Shown here piece by piece: positions 48,498 to 57,725 of a DNA stretch of 64,000 bases. The position numbers were made by a program, and so were the translations under genes. The first letter of the stretch is position 1. The number at the start of each line of letters is the position of its first letter. Origin of the DNA: Clostridia bacterium (GTDB lineage: Bacteria > Bacillota > Clostridia > Christensenellales > Aristaeellaceae); assembly GCA_030529995.1 (NCBI GenBank), contig JAUMVT010000002.1:1-64000 (forward strand). Reading direction: 5' to 3'. The notes beneath the pieces are model-generated. The model was given only the letters and a program-made list of their open reading frames with translations. It was not told where the DNA came from and did no database searches.

Positions 48498-50723
48498 TTA
48501 CTTTTCCGTATCGGTCGCTGTTGCTACGTCCGTGGGGGTGGCAGTACCGTTCATCCACTGCTCTGTCATGGCATCCAACGTTTCCTGATCCATGCCCAGT
48601 GCTTCCGCATCGCCGTTCAGCACGGCCTGAAGCACGGTAACGTAATCCGTCATGGTGTAGGCACCGGCCAGGTCAGCTTCCTCCCCGTCCCAGGTGAACA
48701 TCATGGGTTCGGTCACGGTTGTGTGATCCAGCACATCGGTAATCAGGAAGCAGTAGGCATAAGAACCGGCAGGCAGCACACCTTCCTCAATAGAAAGGTT
48801 GCGATCGATGACGATGTCGCCGTTGCTTGCATAGTCCAAGTCCTTCATGGCGGCAATGTCGAAATTGTTGGAAACCAAGGTGGCGTTTGCTCCGGCGGCT
48901 TCCGTGAGGGAAATCACGTTCCGCCCAGCCACCTGAAGACCGGAGTTTTCTCCGTTCCACAGGCCGTATACCTGAAACTGTCCTTCGTAAGGATCCACAT
49001 CCTCACCGAAGTTGCCGTTCATAATGGCAAGCACGCCATTGACGAGGGCTTCCTGCTTTTCTTCCTCTGTTTGACCGTTATCGGAAGCGTAAATGGCCAG
49101 CAGCTTGTTGTACATATCCTCCAGAGATTCCTCGAACACATAGGCTGCCCGCAGTTCGTACACTTGTCCGTTAATCTGCATGGGAATGCCGAAGAGGGTG
49201 TAGCGCATGTTTTCTTCGATGATGTTCATCTGGCAGGCGACGCCGTTGATCATGGGCCACTTGCCATCGAACTTCGCTGTGTAGACCAAGGTGCCGTCAT
49301 CAGCCAGCTTGGCGCCTACCTTGAAGGTTGTGCCCATGCGGATCCAGCTTTGCGCCTTTTCATCGAATCGGAGAATGACCGCATCCACGGAGGTGATGGC
49401 GTTCGGGGCGTTGGTGATATCCAGCAGCAAGTCGCCGTCCCGCACAGCACCGTGTGCTGTCACCACGTAATCTTCGTAGGTAATCTCCGGCAGACGTTCG
49501 ATCTTTTCATACACACTGGCAGGGGCTGTCCAGTCCATGTGGGTAGCGTCCAGGAAAGCAAGGTAAGCGGTACTGGGGCAGTTGCGGGCGTACCGATCCA
49601 TATAGTATTTGTTGCCCGTAGGCGCATAGTAGAAGGAGATGCCGTGGGAATAGCTGTGGGTTGCGCCCTTGACAGAGTAGACGACCGCATCATCCACCGC
49701 ATTGACAAGCCGCTTGGCGGTTTCCATGCTGACCCCATGGCCGCCGGCACGGGAAGCCATGTCCGCAATATCCCGCATTTCGCTGGCGTAATAGGTTTCC
49801 GAGCGGCTGATGGCAACGGCAAACTCGCTGAAGTCATTCACGTCTTTCAGCAGGCTGCCGATTTCGGTAAACATGTTGTCAAAGCCGGTGTAGACCGCAT
49901 CCATCTTTTTCAGGTCAATGACGGACATGGTAACGGTGTCCGCCGCACCGGCACCCTGCTCCGCATATTTCTGCTGCACGGTGTCGCAGATGGTACGCCC
50001 AAGCCGTGCACCGTCGCATTCCGGATTGTCATATAGGTACTGCAGCCATCCCTTGTAATTACTGCCGTAGCCGGGCACTGTTTCCTCGGAAGCAACCAAG
50101 TACCGGGCATGGCTGTCTACCACGGCGCAGGTTTCAATGGTGGCCATCAGGCAGGTGTCCATGAAGAGCATCTCAAGGGTCACATCGGCATCATCCAGGG
50201 CTCTGCCCAAGTCCTCTAGGGACATGACGGCGTTGTTGTGCAGCTCATCCAGAATGACGCCTTCCATGCTTCCGCCGCCGTGATCCCACAGAGTCAGCAT
50301 GTACCGATCGGCCGGATAGTTTTCCTGACCCCAGCGGATGAACTCGGTCAGGGTTTCTGCCTGCGCCATGTTGCTGAGGGGGCGTTCCTCCACAAGGGTA
50401 AAGCCGTTCTCATCATACTTGTACCGCTGCAGCCTGTCGGTAGCAATGTCAAAACCAAGCTTTTCCTTCGTAGACCAGGATTTGGTACCGCCGGTTTCGA
50501 TCAGCACGTTCACATTCTGGTTGGCCAGGGTTTTGCTGATTTCCGTCAGGTTTGCGGTTGCCATGCCGTTCTGGCTTTCCAAATCCGTGCCGCACAGGTA
50601 GATCAGCACAGTCCAGGCTGCGGTTTCCGTGGTTTCGGCACTTTCCTCCGCCCATACGGGCACGGCGGAAAATACAAGCAGCACAGCTAAGCAAAGGCTT
50701 AACCACTTCTTCATCCGGCTCAT
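48498..50723 (-). CDS. Secreted clostripain-family (C11) cysteine peptidase
   Basis: The 741-residue product is a secreted C11 peptidase. A signal peptide (MKKWLSLCLAVLLVFSAVPVWA) is followed by WTVLIYLCGTDLES, the C11 N-terminal strand. The catalytic His is in TLWDHGGGS near residue 146, and the catalytic Cys is in FMDTCLMATIE near residue 190. The family cleaves after Arg or Lys and usually self-processes. The C-terminal 350 residues are strand-rich and of unknown function. The ATG at 50723 follows AAGGAG by nine bases. There is no membrane anchor or sorting motif at the Thr-rich C-terminus. Confidence 0.92.
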   Translation of the reverse strand: MSRMKKWLSLCLAVLLVFSAVPVWAEESAETTETAAWTVLIYLCGTDLESQNGMATANLTEISKTLANQNVNVLIETGGTKSWSTKEKLGFDIATDRLQRYKYDENGFTLVEERPLSNMAQAETLTEFIRWGQENYPADRYMLTLWDHGGGSMEGVILDELHNNAVMSLEDLGRALDDADVTLEMLFMDTCLMATIETCAVVDSHARYLVASEETVPGYGSNYKGWLQYLYDNPECDGARLGRTICDTVQQKYAEQGAGAADTVTMSVIDLKKMDAVYTGFDNMFTEIGSLLKDVNDFSEFAVAISRSETYYASEMRDIADMASRAGGHGVSMETAKRLVNAVDDAVVYSVKGATHSYSHGISFYYAPTGNKYYMDRYARNCPSTAYLAFLDATHMDWTAPASVYEKIERLPEITYEDYVVTAHGAVRDGDLLLDITNAPNAITSVDAVILRFDEKAQSWIRMGTTFKVGAKLADDGTLVYTAKFDGKWPMINGVACQMNIIEENMRYTLFGIPMQINGQVYELRAAYVFEESLEDMYNKLLAIYASDNGQTEEEKQEALVNGVLAIMNGNFGEDVDPYEGQFQVYGLWNGENSGLQVAGRNVISLTEAAGANATLVSNNFDIAAMKDLDYASNGDIVIDRNLSIEEGVLPAGSYAYCFLITDVLDHTTVTEPMMFTWDGEEADLAGAYTMTDYVTVLQAVLNGDAEALGMDQETLDAMTEQWMNGTATPTDVATATDTEK

Positions 50724-50780
50724 GATACACGCTCCTTCTCTAAGAGGACAAATTTTTTCCGTGAAAGACTCCGGTATTTG

Positions 50781-50809
50781 ATTATAGCAGACGGAGGAAG
50801 AAAACGAAA
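50781..50809 (-). promoter_or_regulatory. Promoter of the C11 peptidase gene
   Basis: On the minus strand TGCTATAAT (extended -10, 50781-50789) lies 58 bases before the ATG. A weak -35 TTTCGT is at 50804-50809. Confidence 0.65.
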
Positions 50810-50895
50810 GCACCGTATTACCTGACATGAAAATAAACATGGCAAGTATACGCTGTAATCCTTTGATGTAACACGATTGTTTCCGATTGAATCGT

Positions 50896-50924
50896 TTGAC
50901 ATAGCCATAATTTGCTTGTATAAT
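50896..50924 (+). promoter_or_regulatory. Perfect-consensus promoter of the surface polysaccharide module
   Basis: TTGACA (50896-50901) and TATAAT (50919-50924) are exact consensus with a 17-base spacer. It drives loaP and the downstream genes. The rest of the gene-free stretch 50724-51073 holds the divergent C11 promoter and a structured leader. Confidence 0.88.
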
Positions 50925-50929
50925 GTTAG

Positions 50930-50971
50930 CGTGAATATTCGTACGGTTTTTTCATACGGGCGGTATTCACG
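50930..50971 (+). promoter_or_regulatory. Stem-loop at the start of the loaP leader
   Basis: CGTGAATA (50930-50937) pairs perfectly with TATTCACG (50964-50971), and CGTA/TACG can pair inside. It starts at the predicted transcription start. LoaP proteins act on a hairpin in the 5' leader of their target operon, so this is a candidate binding structure. Confidence 0.5.
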
Positions 50972-51073
50972 GGGTTCAATGCGCCCTTTCACGGATGGAT
51001 GCATGATGATGCTGCAGGGGAAATTTGCCGAAGCATTTTACATGGCAGACAACAAAAGTCAGGAGGAAAAGGC

Positions 51074-51634
51074 ATGCGGGAAAAGAACATCGCTGAAGCG
51101 GCTTCCGCCTTTCAGGACGACGGCAGCGACAGCGGCGTGTCTTATGGCTGCGTGTTCTGCCTGACCGGCAAGGAAAAGCAGGTAGCGGAAATCATCCAGC
51201 TGGCCTGCCCTGAGACCAAGGCCATTACCATGCGGAAGACAAGGTACAGAACCTGCCGCAAGGTAAAGACCCTGGAAGAAGTCATTGTCATGCCCAGCTA
51301 CGTGTTTTTCAAAGCACCCTCTCAGGCAGAGCCGCTGGCACAGTTTCCCCGGCAGGATGTGATCCGCATCCTGACCACGGACAAGGGAGAATGGCGGCTG
51401 GCCGGGGCAGATGAGCAGTTTGTCAAGTGGCTCTTCCACTATGACGGACTGCTGGGACTTTCCCAAGCCTTCAAAGAGGGGGATCGCATCAGGATTGTGT
51501 CCGGCCCCCTGAAGGACATGGAAGGGAAGATCACCCGGGTAGACAAGCGTGGATGCAGCGGACAGGTGGTGCTTACCTTCAATGGGAAGGACGTTCCCGT
51601 GTGGCTCAGCTTTGAAATGATCAACACCTTGTAG
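51074..51634 (+). CDS. loaP: NusG-like antiterminator, LoaP type
   Basis: The product (186 residues from ATG 51074) is a specialised NusG paralogue. An NGN domain starts GVSYGCVFCLTGKEKQVAE and holds EEVIVMPSYVFFKAP. A KOW motif near the C-terminus reads FKEGDRIRIVSGPLKDMEGKI. It is a paralogue rather than housekeeping NusG, because it heads an envelope gene cluster and no secE/rplK is near. LoaP-type proteins let RNA polymerase read through terminators in long polysaccharide or antibiotic operons. AGGAGG lies seven bases before the ATG. Confidence 0.87.
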   Translation: MREKNIAEAASAFQDDGSDSGVSYGCVFCLTGKEKQVAEIIQLACPETKAITMRKTRYRTCRKVKTLEEVIVMPSYVFFKAPSQAEPLAQFPRQDVIRILTTDKGEWRLAGADEQFVKWLFHYDGLLGLSQAFKEGDRIRIVSGPLKDMEGKITRVDKRGCSGQVVLTFNGKDVPVWLSFEMINTL

Positions 51635-51658
51635 AACTTGCGATGGGAGGAGAAATCC

Positions 51659-52684
51659 GTGCCGAACCGGCATCATCACAGGCACAGACGGCTTTCCGGC
51701 GGTGCTGTTGCGGCCATTGCTGCGGGCATTGTGCTGGCGTATGTGGGCATTCTGTTCGGGGTTCAGGCAGTGGGAAGCCGAATCGAACAGGCCAACGGTA
51801 CGGAGACCATGGGCTCGCTGGACGGCCGCTTTACGGACGATACCCTGACCATGCAGTATAACGGTCGCACCTGGACCTACCGGGAGAAAGCCCTGACCAA
51901 TATTCTGCTGATGGGCATTGACTGGGAGGACACGACGGATGACGTTACCGAACGTTACGCCGGGCAAGCGGACTTTCTGCTGCTGATCACCCTGGATCGG
52001 GTGAACAAAACCGTGTCCACCCTTCAGCTGGATCGTGATACCATGACGGATGTGCGCATCTACGGTCCCTTCGGCAACTACACCGGCATCCAAACCCTGC
52101 AGATTTGCCTTTCTCATGCCTATGGGAGCACCGCTGCCGAGAACTGCGAAAACACGGTCTGGTCTGTCAGCCGCCTGCTGGGGAACATCCCCATTGACGG
52201 TTACATTGCCCTGGACATGAGCGCCATCACCATCCTGAATGATACGCTGGGCGGTGTGACGGTGACGCTGGAGGATGACTTCTCTCATCTGGATCCCAGC
52301 ATGACCAAGGGTACCACCTTGACCCTTCACGGCAAGCAGGCTGAGTACTACGCCCGGGGACGTATGGACGTAGGCGACGGCTCCAACGTGAGCCGTATGC
52401 GCCGTCAGCGAGCCTTCATCAACGGTGCGGAGGAGCTGCTGGTGCAGGGCATGAACAAAGACCTGAACTATGTGGGTTCTCTCTTTGATGCCCTGTCCGA
52501 TCACCTGACCACCAACATGGAGCGGGGCTGGCTGATCAACAAAGCCTACGCCAGTCAGGAGTATCAGCGGCTGGAAACCCAGACGCCGGCCGGCAGCCGC
52601 AACATCGGGGAAGACGGCTTTATGGAGTTCCACGCAGATGCGGATGCGCTGGGTGACCTGATGACATCCTGCTTCTTTCAATAA
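51659..52684 (+). CDS. LytR-CpsA-Psr (LCP) family protein
   Basis: The 341-residue product is an LCP transferase, which moves lipid-linked wall polymers onto peptidoglycan at the outer membrane face. A His/Arg-rich cytoplasmic N-terminus and one membrane helix (about 15-35) precede the LCP domain: NILLMGIDWEDT, LLITLDRVNKTVSTLQLDRDTM, and GDGSNVSRMRRQRAFI with the conserved Arg residues that bind the pyrophosphate lipid. GTG at 51659 follows GGGAGGAG by about six bases. It is second in the loaP-led cluster. Confidence 0.92.
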   Translation: MPNRHHHRHRRLSGGAVAAIAAGIVLAYVGILFGVQAVGSRIEQANGTETMGSLDGRFTDDTLTMQYNGRTWTYREKALTNILLMGIDWEDTTDDVTERYAGQADFLLLITLDRVNKTVSTLQLDRDTMTDVRIYGPFGNYTGIQTLQICLSHAYGSTAAENCENTVWSVSRLLGNIPIDGYIALDMSAITILNDTLGGVTVTLEDDFSHLDPSMTKGTTLTLHGKQAEYYARGRMDVGDGSNVSRMRRQRAFINGAEELLVQGMNKDLNYVGSLFDALSDHLTTNMERGWLINKAYASQEYQRLETQTPAGSRNIGEDGFMEFHADADALGDLMTSCFFQ

Positions 52685-52726
52685 TGTTGTCAACTGCTTT
52701 TGATTGCAGAAAGGAGACTTACCACC

Positions 52727-53893
52727 ATGATGAAGCGTGTACTTGGCATGGCACTTGCACTGACCATGCTTGCGGCAAGCGCATCTGCTGCCGTGTTTAC
52801 CGATGCCCCCGGCACCCCGACCCAGGATCGGGCTGTTTCCCTGACGGCCGTTTGGCAGGATGAGCAGCAGACGGCCTACGACCTGAAGGACATGCCGGCG
52901 GATCAGCTGACCATGAATACCGCCACGGACGTGTATGATTTCGTGTATGAGCAGGGCAACCGTCCCGTTCGCTGGTATCCGGAAGATACCCAGAAGGCCA
53001 TTGAAGCCATGGTCAGTGTCAATCCTGACGTGCTGTACATGACGGAGTTCATGCGCCTCCATGCAGCGGGGGCAGAGGCCACCAGCGAGCTGGACGCCAC
53101 CATGACCCTGAAGATTGACTACCAGCCCGGTCAGCTGACTGTGGTGGTGCTGGGCGATACCTCCGACCCGGAGAACATCGTGTGGACGCCTGTGGAATCT
53201 CAGGTAACGGAAACCGGCGTTGTGACCTTCCAGATTCCTGCGGAGCTGATGAACCAGCTGCAGGGCGAAGACCTGCTGTTCAGCCAGCTGACCGTGCGCC
53301 AGGGTTCCCACGGCACCACCACGGTGGTTACCACGGAAGTGCCCTCTGTACTGCCCAGCAAGCAGGCGGAGGATACCACCCGCATTGTGGACACCACCGG
53401 TGAAGACGGCACGGCGAAGCCTCATGATTTCGAGCTGGAGATTGTGCCGGAAACGAGCCTGATCCAGCGCGAGCTGGAGCTGCTTGGTCAGTACGTGACC
53501 GAACAGCAGCAGCCTGCCCTGAGCTGGCTGCCGGAAGAAGACCAGAACCGTGTCCGTTATCTACTGGGCACGGATGGGAACGACCTGATCGTGTCCGACT
53601 ATGTGCCGCTGATCTCCAAGGACTTCCGCCCCACGGACGGTGACGCCGTAGGCTCTCTGTCCTTTGCCACCCCTTATCAAGAGGGGCAGACCATTGTGAC
53701 GGCACTGGGTCTTCCGAAGGAAGACAGCAGCACCTCTGACAGCAGCGAAAGTCAGATGGACTGGATCGTGCAGCCTGCCACCGTCCGTGCTAACGGCGTG
53801 GTGGACGTTGTGTTCGACCAGCTGGCACTGATCGACATGGATACGGAAACCGGCCTGCTGCTGATGCTCAGCGTGCCCACGGCGGAAGAATGA
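52727..53893 (+). CDS. Secreted protein of unknown function in the polysaccharide module
   Basis: I do not recognise this 388-residue protein. A signal peptide (MMKRVLGMALALTMLAASASA) is cut near ASA-AV. The mature part has two strand-rich regions with VYDFVYEQGNRPVRWYPEDTQKAIEAM early, quoted here as VYDFVYEQGNRPVRWY. They are separated by a linker of Thr/Asp/Glu at about 215-240. It ends in a region with SQMDWIVQPATVRANG. There is no anchor or catalytic motif. The ATG follows AAGGAG. Position between an LCP protein and Wzz suggests an extracellular helper for polymer assembly. Confidence 0.6.
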   Translation: MMKRVLGMALALTMLAASASAAVFTDAPGTPTQDRAVSLTAVWQDEQQTAYDLKDMPADQLTMNTATDVYDFVYEQGNRPVRWYPEDTQKAIEAMVSVNPDVLYMTEFMRLHAAGAEATSELDATMTLKIDYQPGQLTVVVLGDTSDPENIVWTPVESQVTETGVVTFQIPAELMNQLQGEDLLFSQLTVRQGSHGTTTVVTTEVPSVLPSKQAEDTTRIVDTTGEDGTAKPHDFELEIVPETSLIQRELELLGQYVTEQQQPALSWLPEEDQNRVRYLLGTDGNDLIVSDYVPLISKDFRPTDGDAVGSLSFATPYQEGQTIVTALGLPKEDSSTSDSSESQMDWIVQPATVRANGVVDVVFDQLALIDMDTETGLLLMLSVPTAEE

Positions 53894-53972
53894 TGCATGG
53901 ACAAATTGCCCATAAGTTGAATGACTGCGGACAAATCCCGTCACGGTTGATCTGCCCGAGAAGGATGTGCGA

Positions 53973-54812
53973 ATGAACAACAATCAGAACGGATCGGAGC
54001 CCAAGCAGGAGAAGGAACAGCGGACAAGCGAAGCGGAACTGTTCGCTGAAATCCTGTCCCGCATGGATGCAAAGCAGGAGGAAGCTGCGCAGACGGAGGC
54101 CGAGAAGGCTCCCAAGACCATTGACTTGGTGGAACTGTTTTACTACATGCTCTCCAAGCTGCATTTCATCCTGCTGGGCATGATTATCGGTGCTGTGGTG
54201 CTGGGCATGTACGCTTCCTATCGGGTGGTGCCCATTTATACTGCTACGTCCAAGCTGTACATTCTGGGCAATACAGGCACCGGCATTATGGCCAACCTGC
54301 AAATCGGCACGGCGCTGACCATGGACTATCAGGAAGTGTTCAAAACCTGGGAAGTCCATCAGATGGTGAATGAGGAGCTGGGCACCAACTACAATTATTC
54401 TGCGCTGCAGAGCATGATCACCGTTTCCAACCCGGAGGATACGCACGTCCTGTACATTACGGCGAGAAGCACGGATGCGCAATTTGCCGCTTCGGTGGCC
54501 AATGCCTATGCAACGGCCGCCAAGAAGTTCATCGTGGAGACTATGAATTCCGATGAGCCCAGTACCTTCTCCATTGCCTTGGTGCCCGGCACTTCCACCG
54601 GCACAAGCATTACAAGCTATGTAATTCGGGGTATGCTGATGGGCACGGCACTGGTGGTAGGCGTTCTGGTGCTGATCTTCCTGCTGGATTGCCGTCCCAA
54701 GTCCCCGGATGACATTATGCGCTATGCTAACATTCCTACCCTGGCAGTGATTCCGAGCAATCCGCTGCTGTCCGGGTCAAGCGGCCGCAAAAGGAGGGGG
54801 AGCAAGTCGTGA
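53973..54812 (+). CDS. Wzz/CpsC-type chain-length and tyrosine-kinase modulator protein
   Basis: The 279-residue product is a CpsC/YveK-type polysaccharide co-polymerase. A charged N-terminus, a first membrane helix near residues 65-83, an extracellular loop beginning YTATSKLYILG, and a second helix near 219-240 make up the Wzz topology. The C-terminal cytoplasmic tail is where the partner kinase is activated. Its gene overlaps the kinase gene by four bases (GTGA). It differs from gram-negative Wzz in being short and lacking the kinase domain. The chosen ATG is seven bases after AAGGA. Confidence 0.88.
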   Translation: MNNNQNGSEPKQEKEQRTSEAELFAEILSRMDAKQEEAAQTEAEKAPKTIDLVELFYYMLSKLHFILLGMIIGAVVLGMYASYRVVPIYTATSKLYILGNTGTGIMANLQIGTALTMDYQEVFKTWEVHQMVNEELGTNYNYSALQSMITVSNPEDTHVLYITARSTDAQFAASVANAYATAAKKFIVETMNSDEPSTFSIALVPGTSTGTSITSYVIRGMLMGTALVVGVLVLIFLLDCRPKSPDDIMRYANIPTLAVIPSNPLLSGSSGRKRRGSKS

Positions 54813-55531
54813 ATTATTTGAACATTACCTCCTTCCCCGAATTGGATTATGCGGGCACGGAGGCCATGAACACCCTGTGCACCAATCTTTCCTACTGCGG
54901 GCCGGATATGCATACCGTGCTTTTCACCAGCCGCTACGAGCAGGAAGGTAAGTCCAGCATCGCCATGAACGTGATGCGCACGCTGGCAGGCTTTGGCAAG
55001 GATGTGCTGCTGATTGACGCAGACCTTCGCCGTTCCACCCTGGCACGGCGGTATCGCTTCAGCTATACCAGCCAGGAAGCACCGGGGCTTGCCCAGTACC
55101 TGGCCGGCAAGTGCGATTTGGAAGATGCGGTGTATCAGACGGATCTGCCGGGGGCGTTCATTCTGCCTGCCGGACGGGATGTGCTCAATTCCATGCAGCT
55201 GCTGGCCTCCCGTGGCTTCGGGGACATGATGCAGGCACTGAAGAACAGTTTTGACTATGTTCTGGTGGATTCCCCACCTGCCGGCGTGATTGTGGACGCA
55301 GTGGAAATTGCCAAGCATTGCGACGGAGCGGTCATTGTGGTGGGCTATAACCGGGGACGTGCCCAAGAGGTGGGCGAGGTCGCTGCCAATATCGGGAAGA
55401 CCGGTTGTAAGGTGCTGGGTGCCGTGATGAACGGTGTGGATTTGAAATCCTTCCGGAATCGGAAGTACTACTACCGCTCCGGACGTTACTCCACCTACTA
55501 CCATCACTACGGCGACAGCGACGAAAAGTAA
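54809..55531 (+). CDS. CpsD-type bacterial tyrosine kinase
   Basis: The 240-residue product is a BY-kinase. Walker A EQEGKSSIAMNV lies near residue 46, Walker A' LLIDADLRRST near 68, and Walker B YVLVDSPP near 152. The Tyr-rich C-terminal tail (RKYYYRSGRYSTYYHHY) is the autophosphorylation cluster. Together with the CpsC-type protein it controls polymer length and export. The start is GTG at 54809, overlapping the previous gene. A phosphatase of the CpsB type follows after 33 bases. Confidence 0.93.
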   Translation: MNYLNITSFPELDYAGTEAMNTLCTNLSYCGPDMHTVLFTSRYEQEGKSSIAMNVMRTLAGFGKDVLLIDADLRRSTLARRYRFSYTSQEAPGLAQYLAGKCDLEDAVYQTDLPGAFILPAGRDVLNSMQLLASRGFGDMMQALKNSFDYVLVDSPPAGVIVDAVEIAKHCDGAVIVVGYNRGRAQEVGEVAANIGKTGCKVLGAVMNGVDLKSFRNRKYYYRSGRYSTYYHHYGDSDEK

Positions 55532-55564
55532 GGCAAACCGGAAGAATACGCTCAAGGTGGGGAA

Positions 55565-56293
55565 GTGAAGTTGACCCGCATGATATTTTCCGACATGCAT
55601 CAGCATGTGCTGTGGGGCGTTGATGACGGTCCCCATAGCGAGCAGGCCATGCAAGATCTGCTTGAGCAGAATGCGCAAGAGGAAATTTCCTTGGTCTTTG
55701 CCACTTCCCACAGTGATCCGCAGCTTCGCCCCTTGGATTTGACCCTGTACCGCAAGCGGCTGAAGGAAGCCAATGCCTACTGCAAGAAAAGGGGATTGAA
55801 CCTGCGTGTTATGCCCGGCTGCGAAATCTTCTATCGCCCTTCTGCGGCAGACTTGCTGACGGAAGGAAAGCTGCTTCCCTTAGGCAACAGCCGCTTTGTG
55901 CTGGTGGAGTTTGGTGAGCTTGTGACCATCCAGCAGCTGCAGGATGCGGCAGACAAGCTGTATCGTGTGGGCTATTCCCCGGTTTTCGCGCATGTGGAGC
56001 GGTATCGATGCCTGAAGCGATCCCCCAAGAAGGCTATGCAGCTTCGGGAGGATTACGGGATTACCTTTCAAATGAACTGCCGCACCATCACCAATCCCCA
56101 TGGACTCATGGAACAGTTCTTCGTGTATCGGATGCTGAAGGCACACGCCATTGATGTGATTGCCACAGATGCTCACGATACCGTGCATCGTCCGGCGTGC
56201 ATGAAGGCGGCCTACCAGGCCGTTGCCAATCTGTGTTCAGAACGCTACGCCAGAGAGCTGACAAGGTTCGGTCAAAAGCTTGTCAAAGAATGA
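55565..56293 (+). CDS. CpsB/YwqE-type PHP-fold tyrosine phosphatase
   Basis: The 242-residue product is a PHP-domain metallophosphatase of the CpsB/Wzb type in Gram-positive bacteria, which removes phosphate from the CpsD kinase. Metal ligands are in DMHQHVLWGVDDGP (the usual DxHxH), in the middle GCEIFY, in FAHVERY and in IATDAHD. The GTG at 55565 has AAGGTGG four bases upstream, and TTG at 55571 is a near alternative. It is the last gene of the module. Confidence 0.9.
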   Translation: MKLTRMIFSDMHQHVLWGVDDGPHSEQAMQDLLEQNAQEEISLVFATSHSDPQLRPLDLTLYRKRLKEANAYCKKRGLNLRVMPGCEIFYRPSAADLLTEGKLLPLGNSRFVLVEFGELVTIQQLQDAADKLYRVGYSPVFAHVERYRCLKRSPKKAMQLREDYGITFQMNCRTITNPHGLMEQFFVYRMLKAHAIDVIATDAHDTVHRPACMKAAYQAVANLCSERYARELTRFGQKLVKE

Positions 56294-56331
56294 AGGATAC
56301 CGATTTGAACATTTCTCTCATGTGATGAAAA

Positions 56332-56361
56332 ACCGCTGGGCTTATGCCTTGCGGTCTTTTT
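56332..56361 (+). terminator. Probable terminator of the polysaccharide module
   Basis: ACCGC (56332-56336) pairs with GCGGT (56351-56355), with the flanking A and T runs extending the stem, and CTTTTT follows. The stem is short. The rest of 56294-56513 shows nothing else. Confidence 0.6.
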
Positions 56362-56513
56362 ACCATCTGGGCATCCTCACATGAATGAATTGCTCCGAAG
56401 GCACTTTCTGCACAGCCGGGATGAAAGGTTGCTGCTCAAACGTTTCTATAGGCAGTGGGCATGATGCAATTTGAACATTCCTTCCTGCTTGAAGGAGAAG
56501 AAAGGGGGAAACC

Positions 56514-57695
56514 ATGACCAAACGCCAATCTCGTATACCGGAACTGGATGGTTTTCGGGTACTGCTGGTGTTTATCGTCAGCTGGTATCACATTTGGCAG
56601 CAAAGCTGGTGGACACCGCGCATCGGCAGCGTATCACTGGATTTTCTGGTGCGCTCCGGGTATATGCCGGTGGACGGCACTATCCTCCTCAGTGGTTTTC
56701 TGCTCTTCCTTCCCTATGCTCGGTACATGATGCAGGGGGAACCTTATCCGTCGTGGCGAGGCTTTTACCGTAAGCGGATTGCAAGGATTGTTCCGGCCTA
56801 CTATGCTTTCCTGCTGCTGATGCTCTTTGCCGTTGCACTGCCCTGGGGGCTGTACCATAACCAAAGCTTCCTCTGGCGGGACCTTGTGACCCATTTCACC
56901 TTTACCTTTACCTTCCGTGCGGACACTTACATGGCTACGCCCTTGGGTGCTGCCTGCTGGACACTGGCTATTGAGATGCAGGCCTACTTGCTGTTCCCGC
57001 TGCTGGCACGGTGCGCCGTGAAAAAGCCTGCCTTCACTCTTGCCGGTATGACGCTGCTGGGCTGGGGGTGGCGGTATGCCTGCATTCGGCTGCTGGATGA
57101 TTACGCCATGGTGGTGAACCAGCTGCCTTCCTTCCTGGATGTGTACGCTTTGGGTATGGCGGCGGCTATCGTTTATGTGAAGCTATCCGGTCTGCCTCGG
57201 GAGGGCTGGAAGAAGATCCTCTGGCAAGTTGGCGCAACGGTGCTGCTGGGGCTGTGTCTGGTGGGAACGTACTGGCTGCTGAAAAGTCAGGCCTCATCGC
57301 CGGACTATCCTGCCATTCAAAGCGGACAGATGATTCGCCGGTTCCCCTTTGTGCTGCTGCTCAGCGGTATCATGCTTTCGCTGCCCTTCACCATTCGCCC
57401 TATCCGCTTCCTGATGGGTAATCGGGTCATGGGCTTCCTTGCAGGCATTTCCATGAATTGTTATCTGCTTCACCAGGTGGTGGCGGTGCACTTGAAGCGG
57501 CTGGGCATTCCGGCCTCGGTTTCGGCCAATCCCAATCAGGCCGGGGAAATGCCTTGGCAAATGGAGTATACCTACCTGACCTTCGGCATCTCCCTCGTAT
57601 TGGCGATTCTGTTCACCTATGCCATTGAGAAGCCCTGTGCGAAGCTGATTCTATGCCGGAAACGCAAGCTGGCAATTCCCAAAGAAAGCGCGTAA
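56514..57695 (+). CDS. Acyltransferase family 3 membrane protein (OafA/YrhL-like)
   Basis: The 393-residue product is an integral membrane acyltransferase of the family that O-acetylates surface polysaccharides. It starts RIPELDGFRVLLVFIVSWYH, with the conserved LDGxR and the His of the active site, and has 10 or so membrane helices. An Arg-containing YRKRIARIVPAYY follows. The C-terminus is basic. The AGAAAGGGGG sequence precedes ATG 56514. It lies after the cps terminator but on the same strand, so it may modify the same polymer. I could not find its promoter. Confidence 0.9.
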   Translation: MTKRQSRIPELDGFRVLLVFIVSWYHIWQQSWWTPRIGSVSLDFLVRSGYMPVDGTILLSGFLLFLPYARYMMQGEPYPSWRGFYRKRIARIVPAYYAFLLLMLFAVALPWGLYHNQSFLWRDLVTHFTFTFTFRADTYMATPLGAACWTLAIEMQAYLLFPLLARCAVKKPAFTLAGMTLLGWGWRYACIRLLDDYAMVVNQLPSFLDVYALGMAAAIVYVKLSGLPREGWKKILWQVGATVLLGLCLVGTYWLLKSQASSPDYPAIQSGQMIRRFPFVLLLSGIMLSLPFTIRPIRFLMGNRVMGFLAGISMNCYLLHQVVAVHLKRLGIPASVSANPNQAGEMPWQMEYTYLTFGISLVLAILFTYAIEKPCAKLILCRKRKLAIPKESA

Positions 57696-57725
57696 ACAAA
57701 GCGATGTGAACCCTCGGATTTTTTC

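Noticed and set aside
51074..51634. Housekeeping nusG
   Set aside because: There is no secE, rplK or rplA neighbour, and the gene heads an envelope module, so it is a specialised paralogue.
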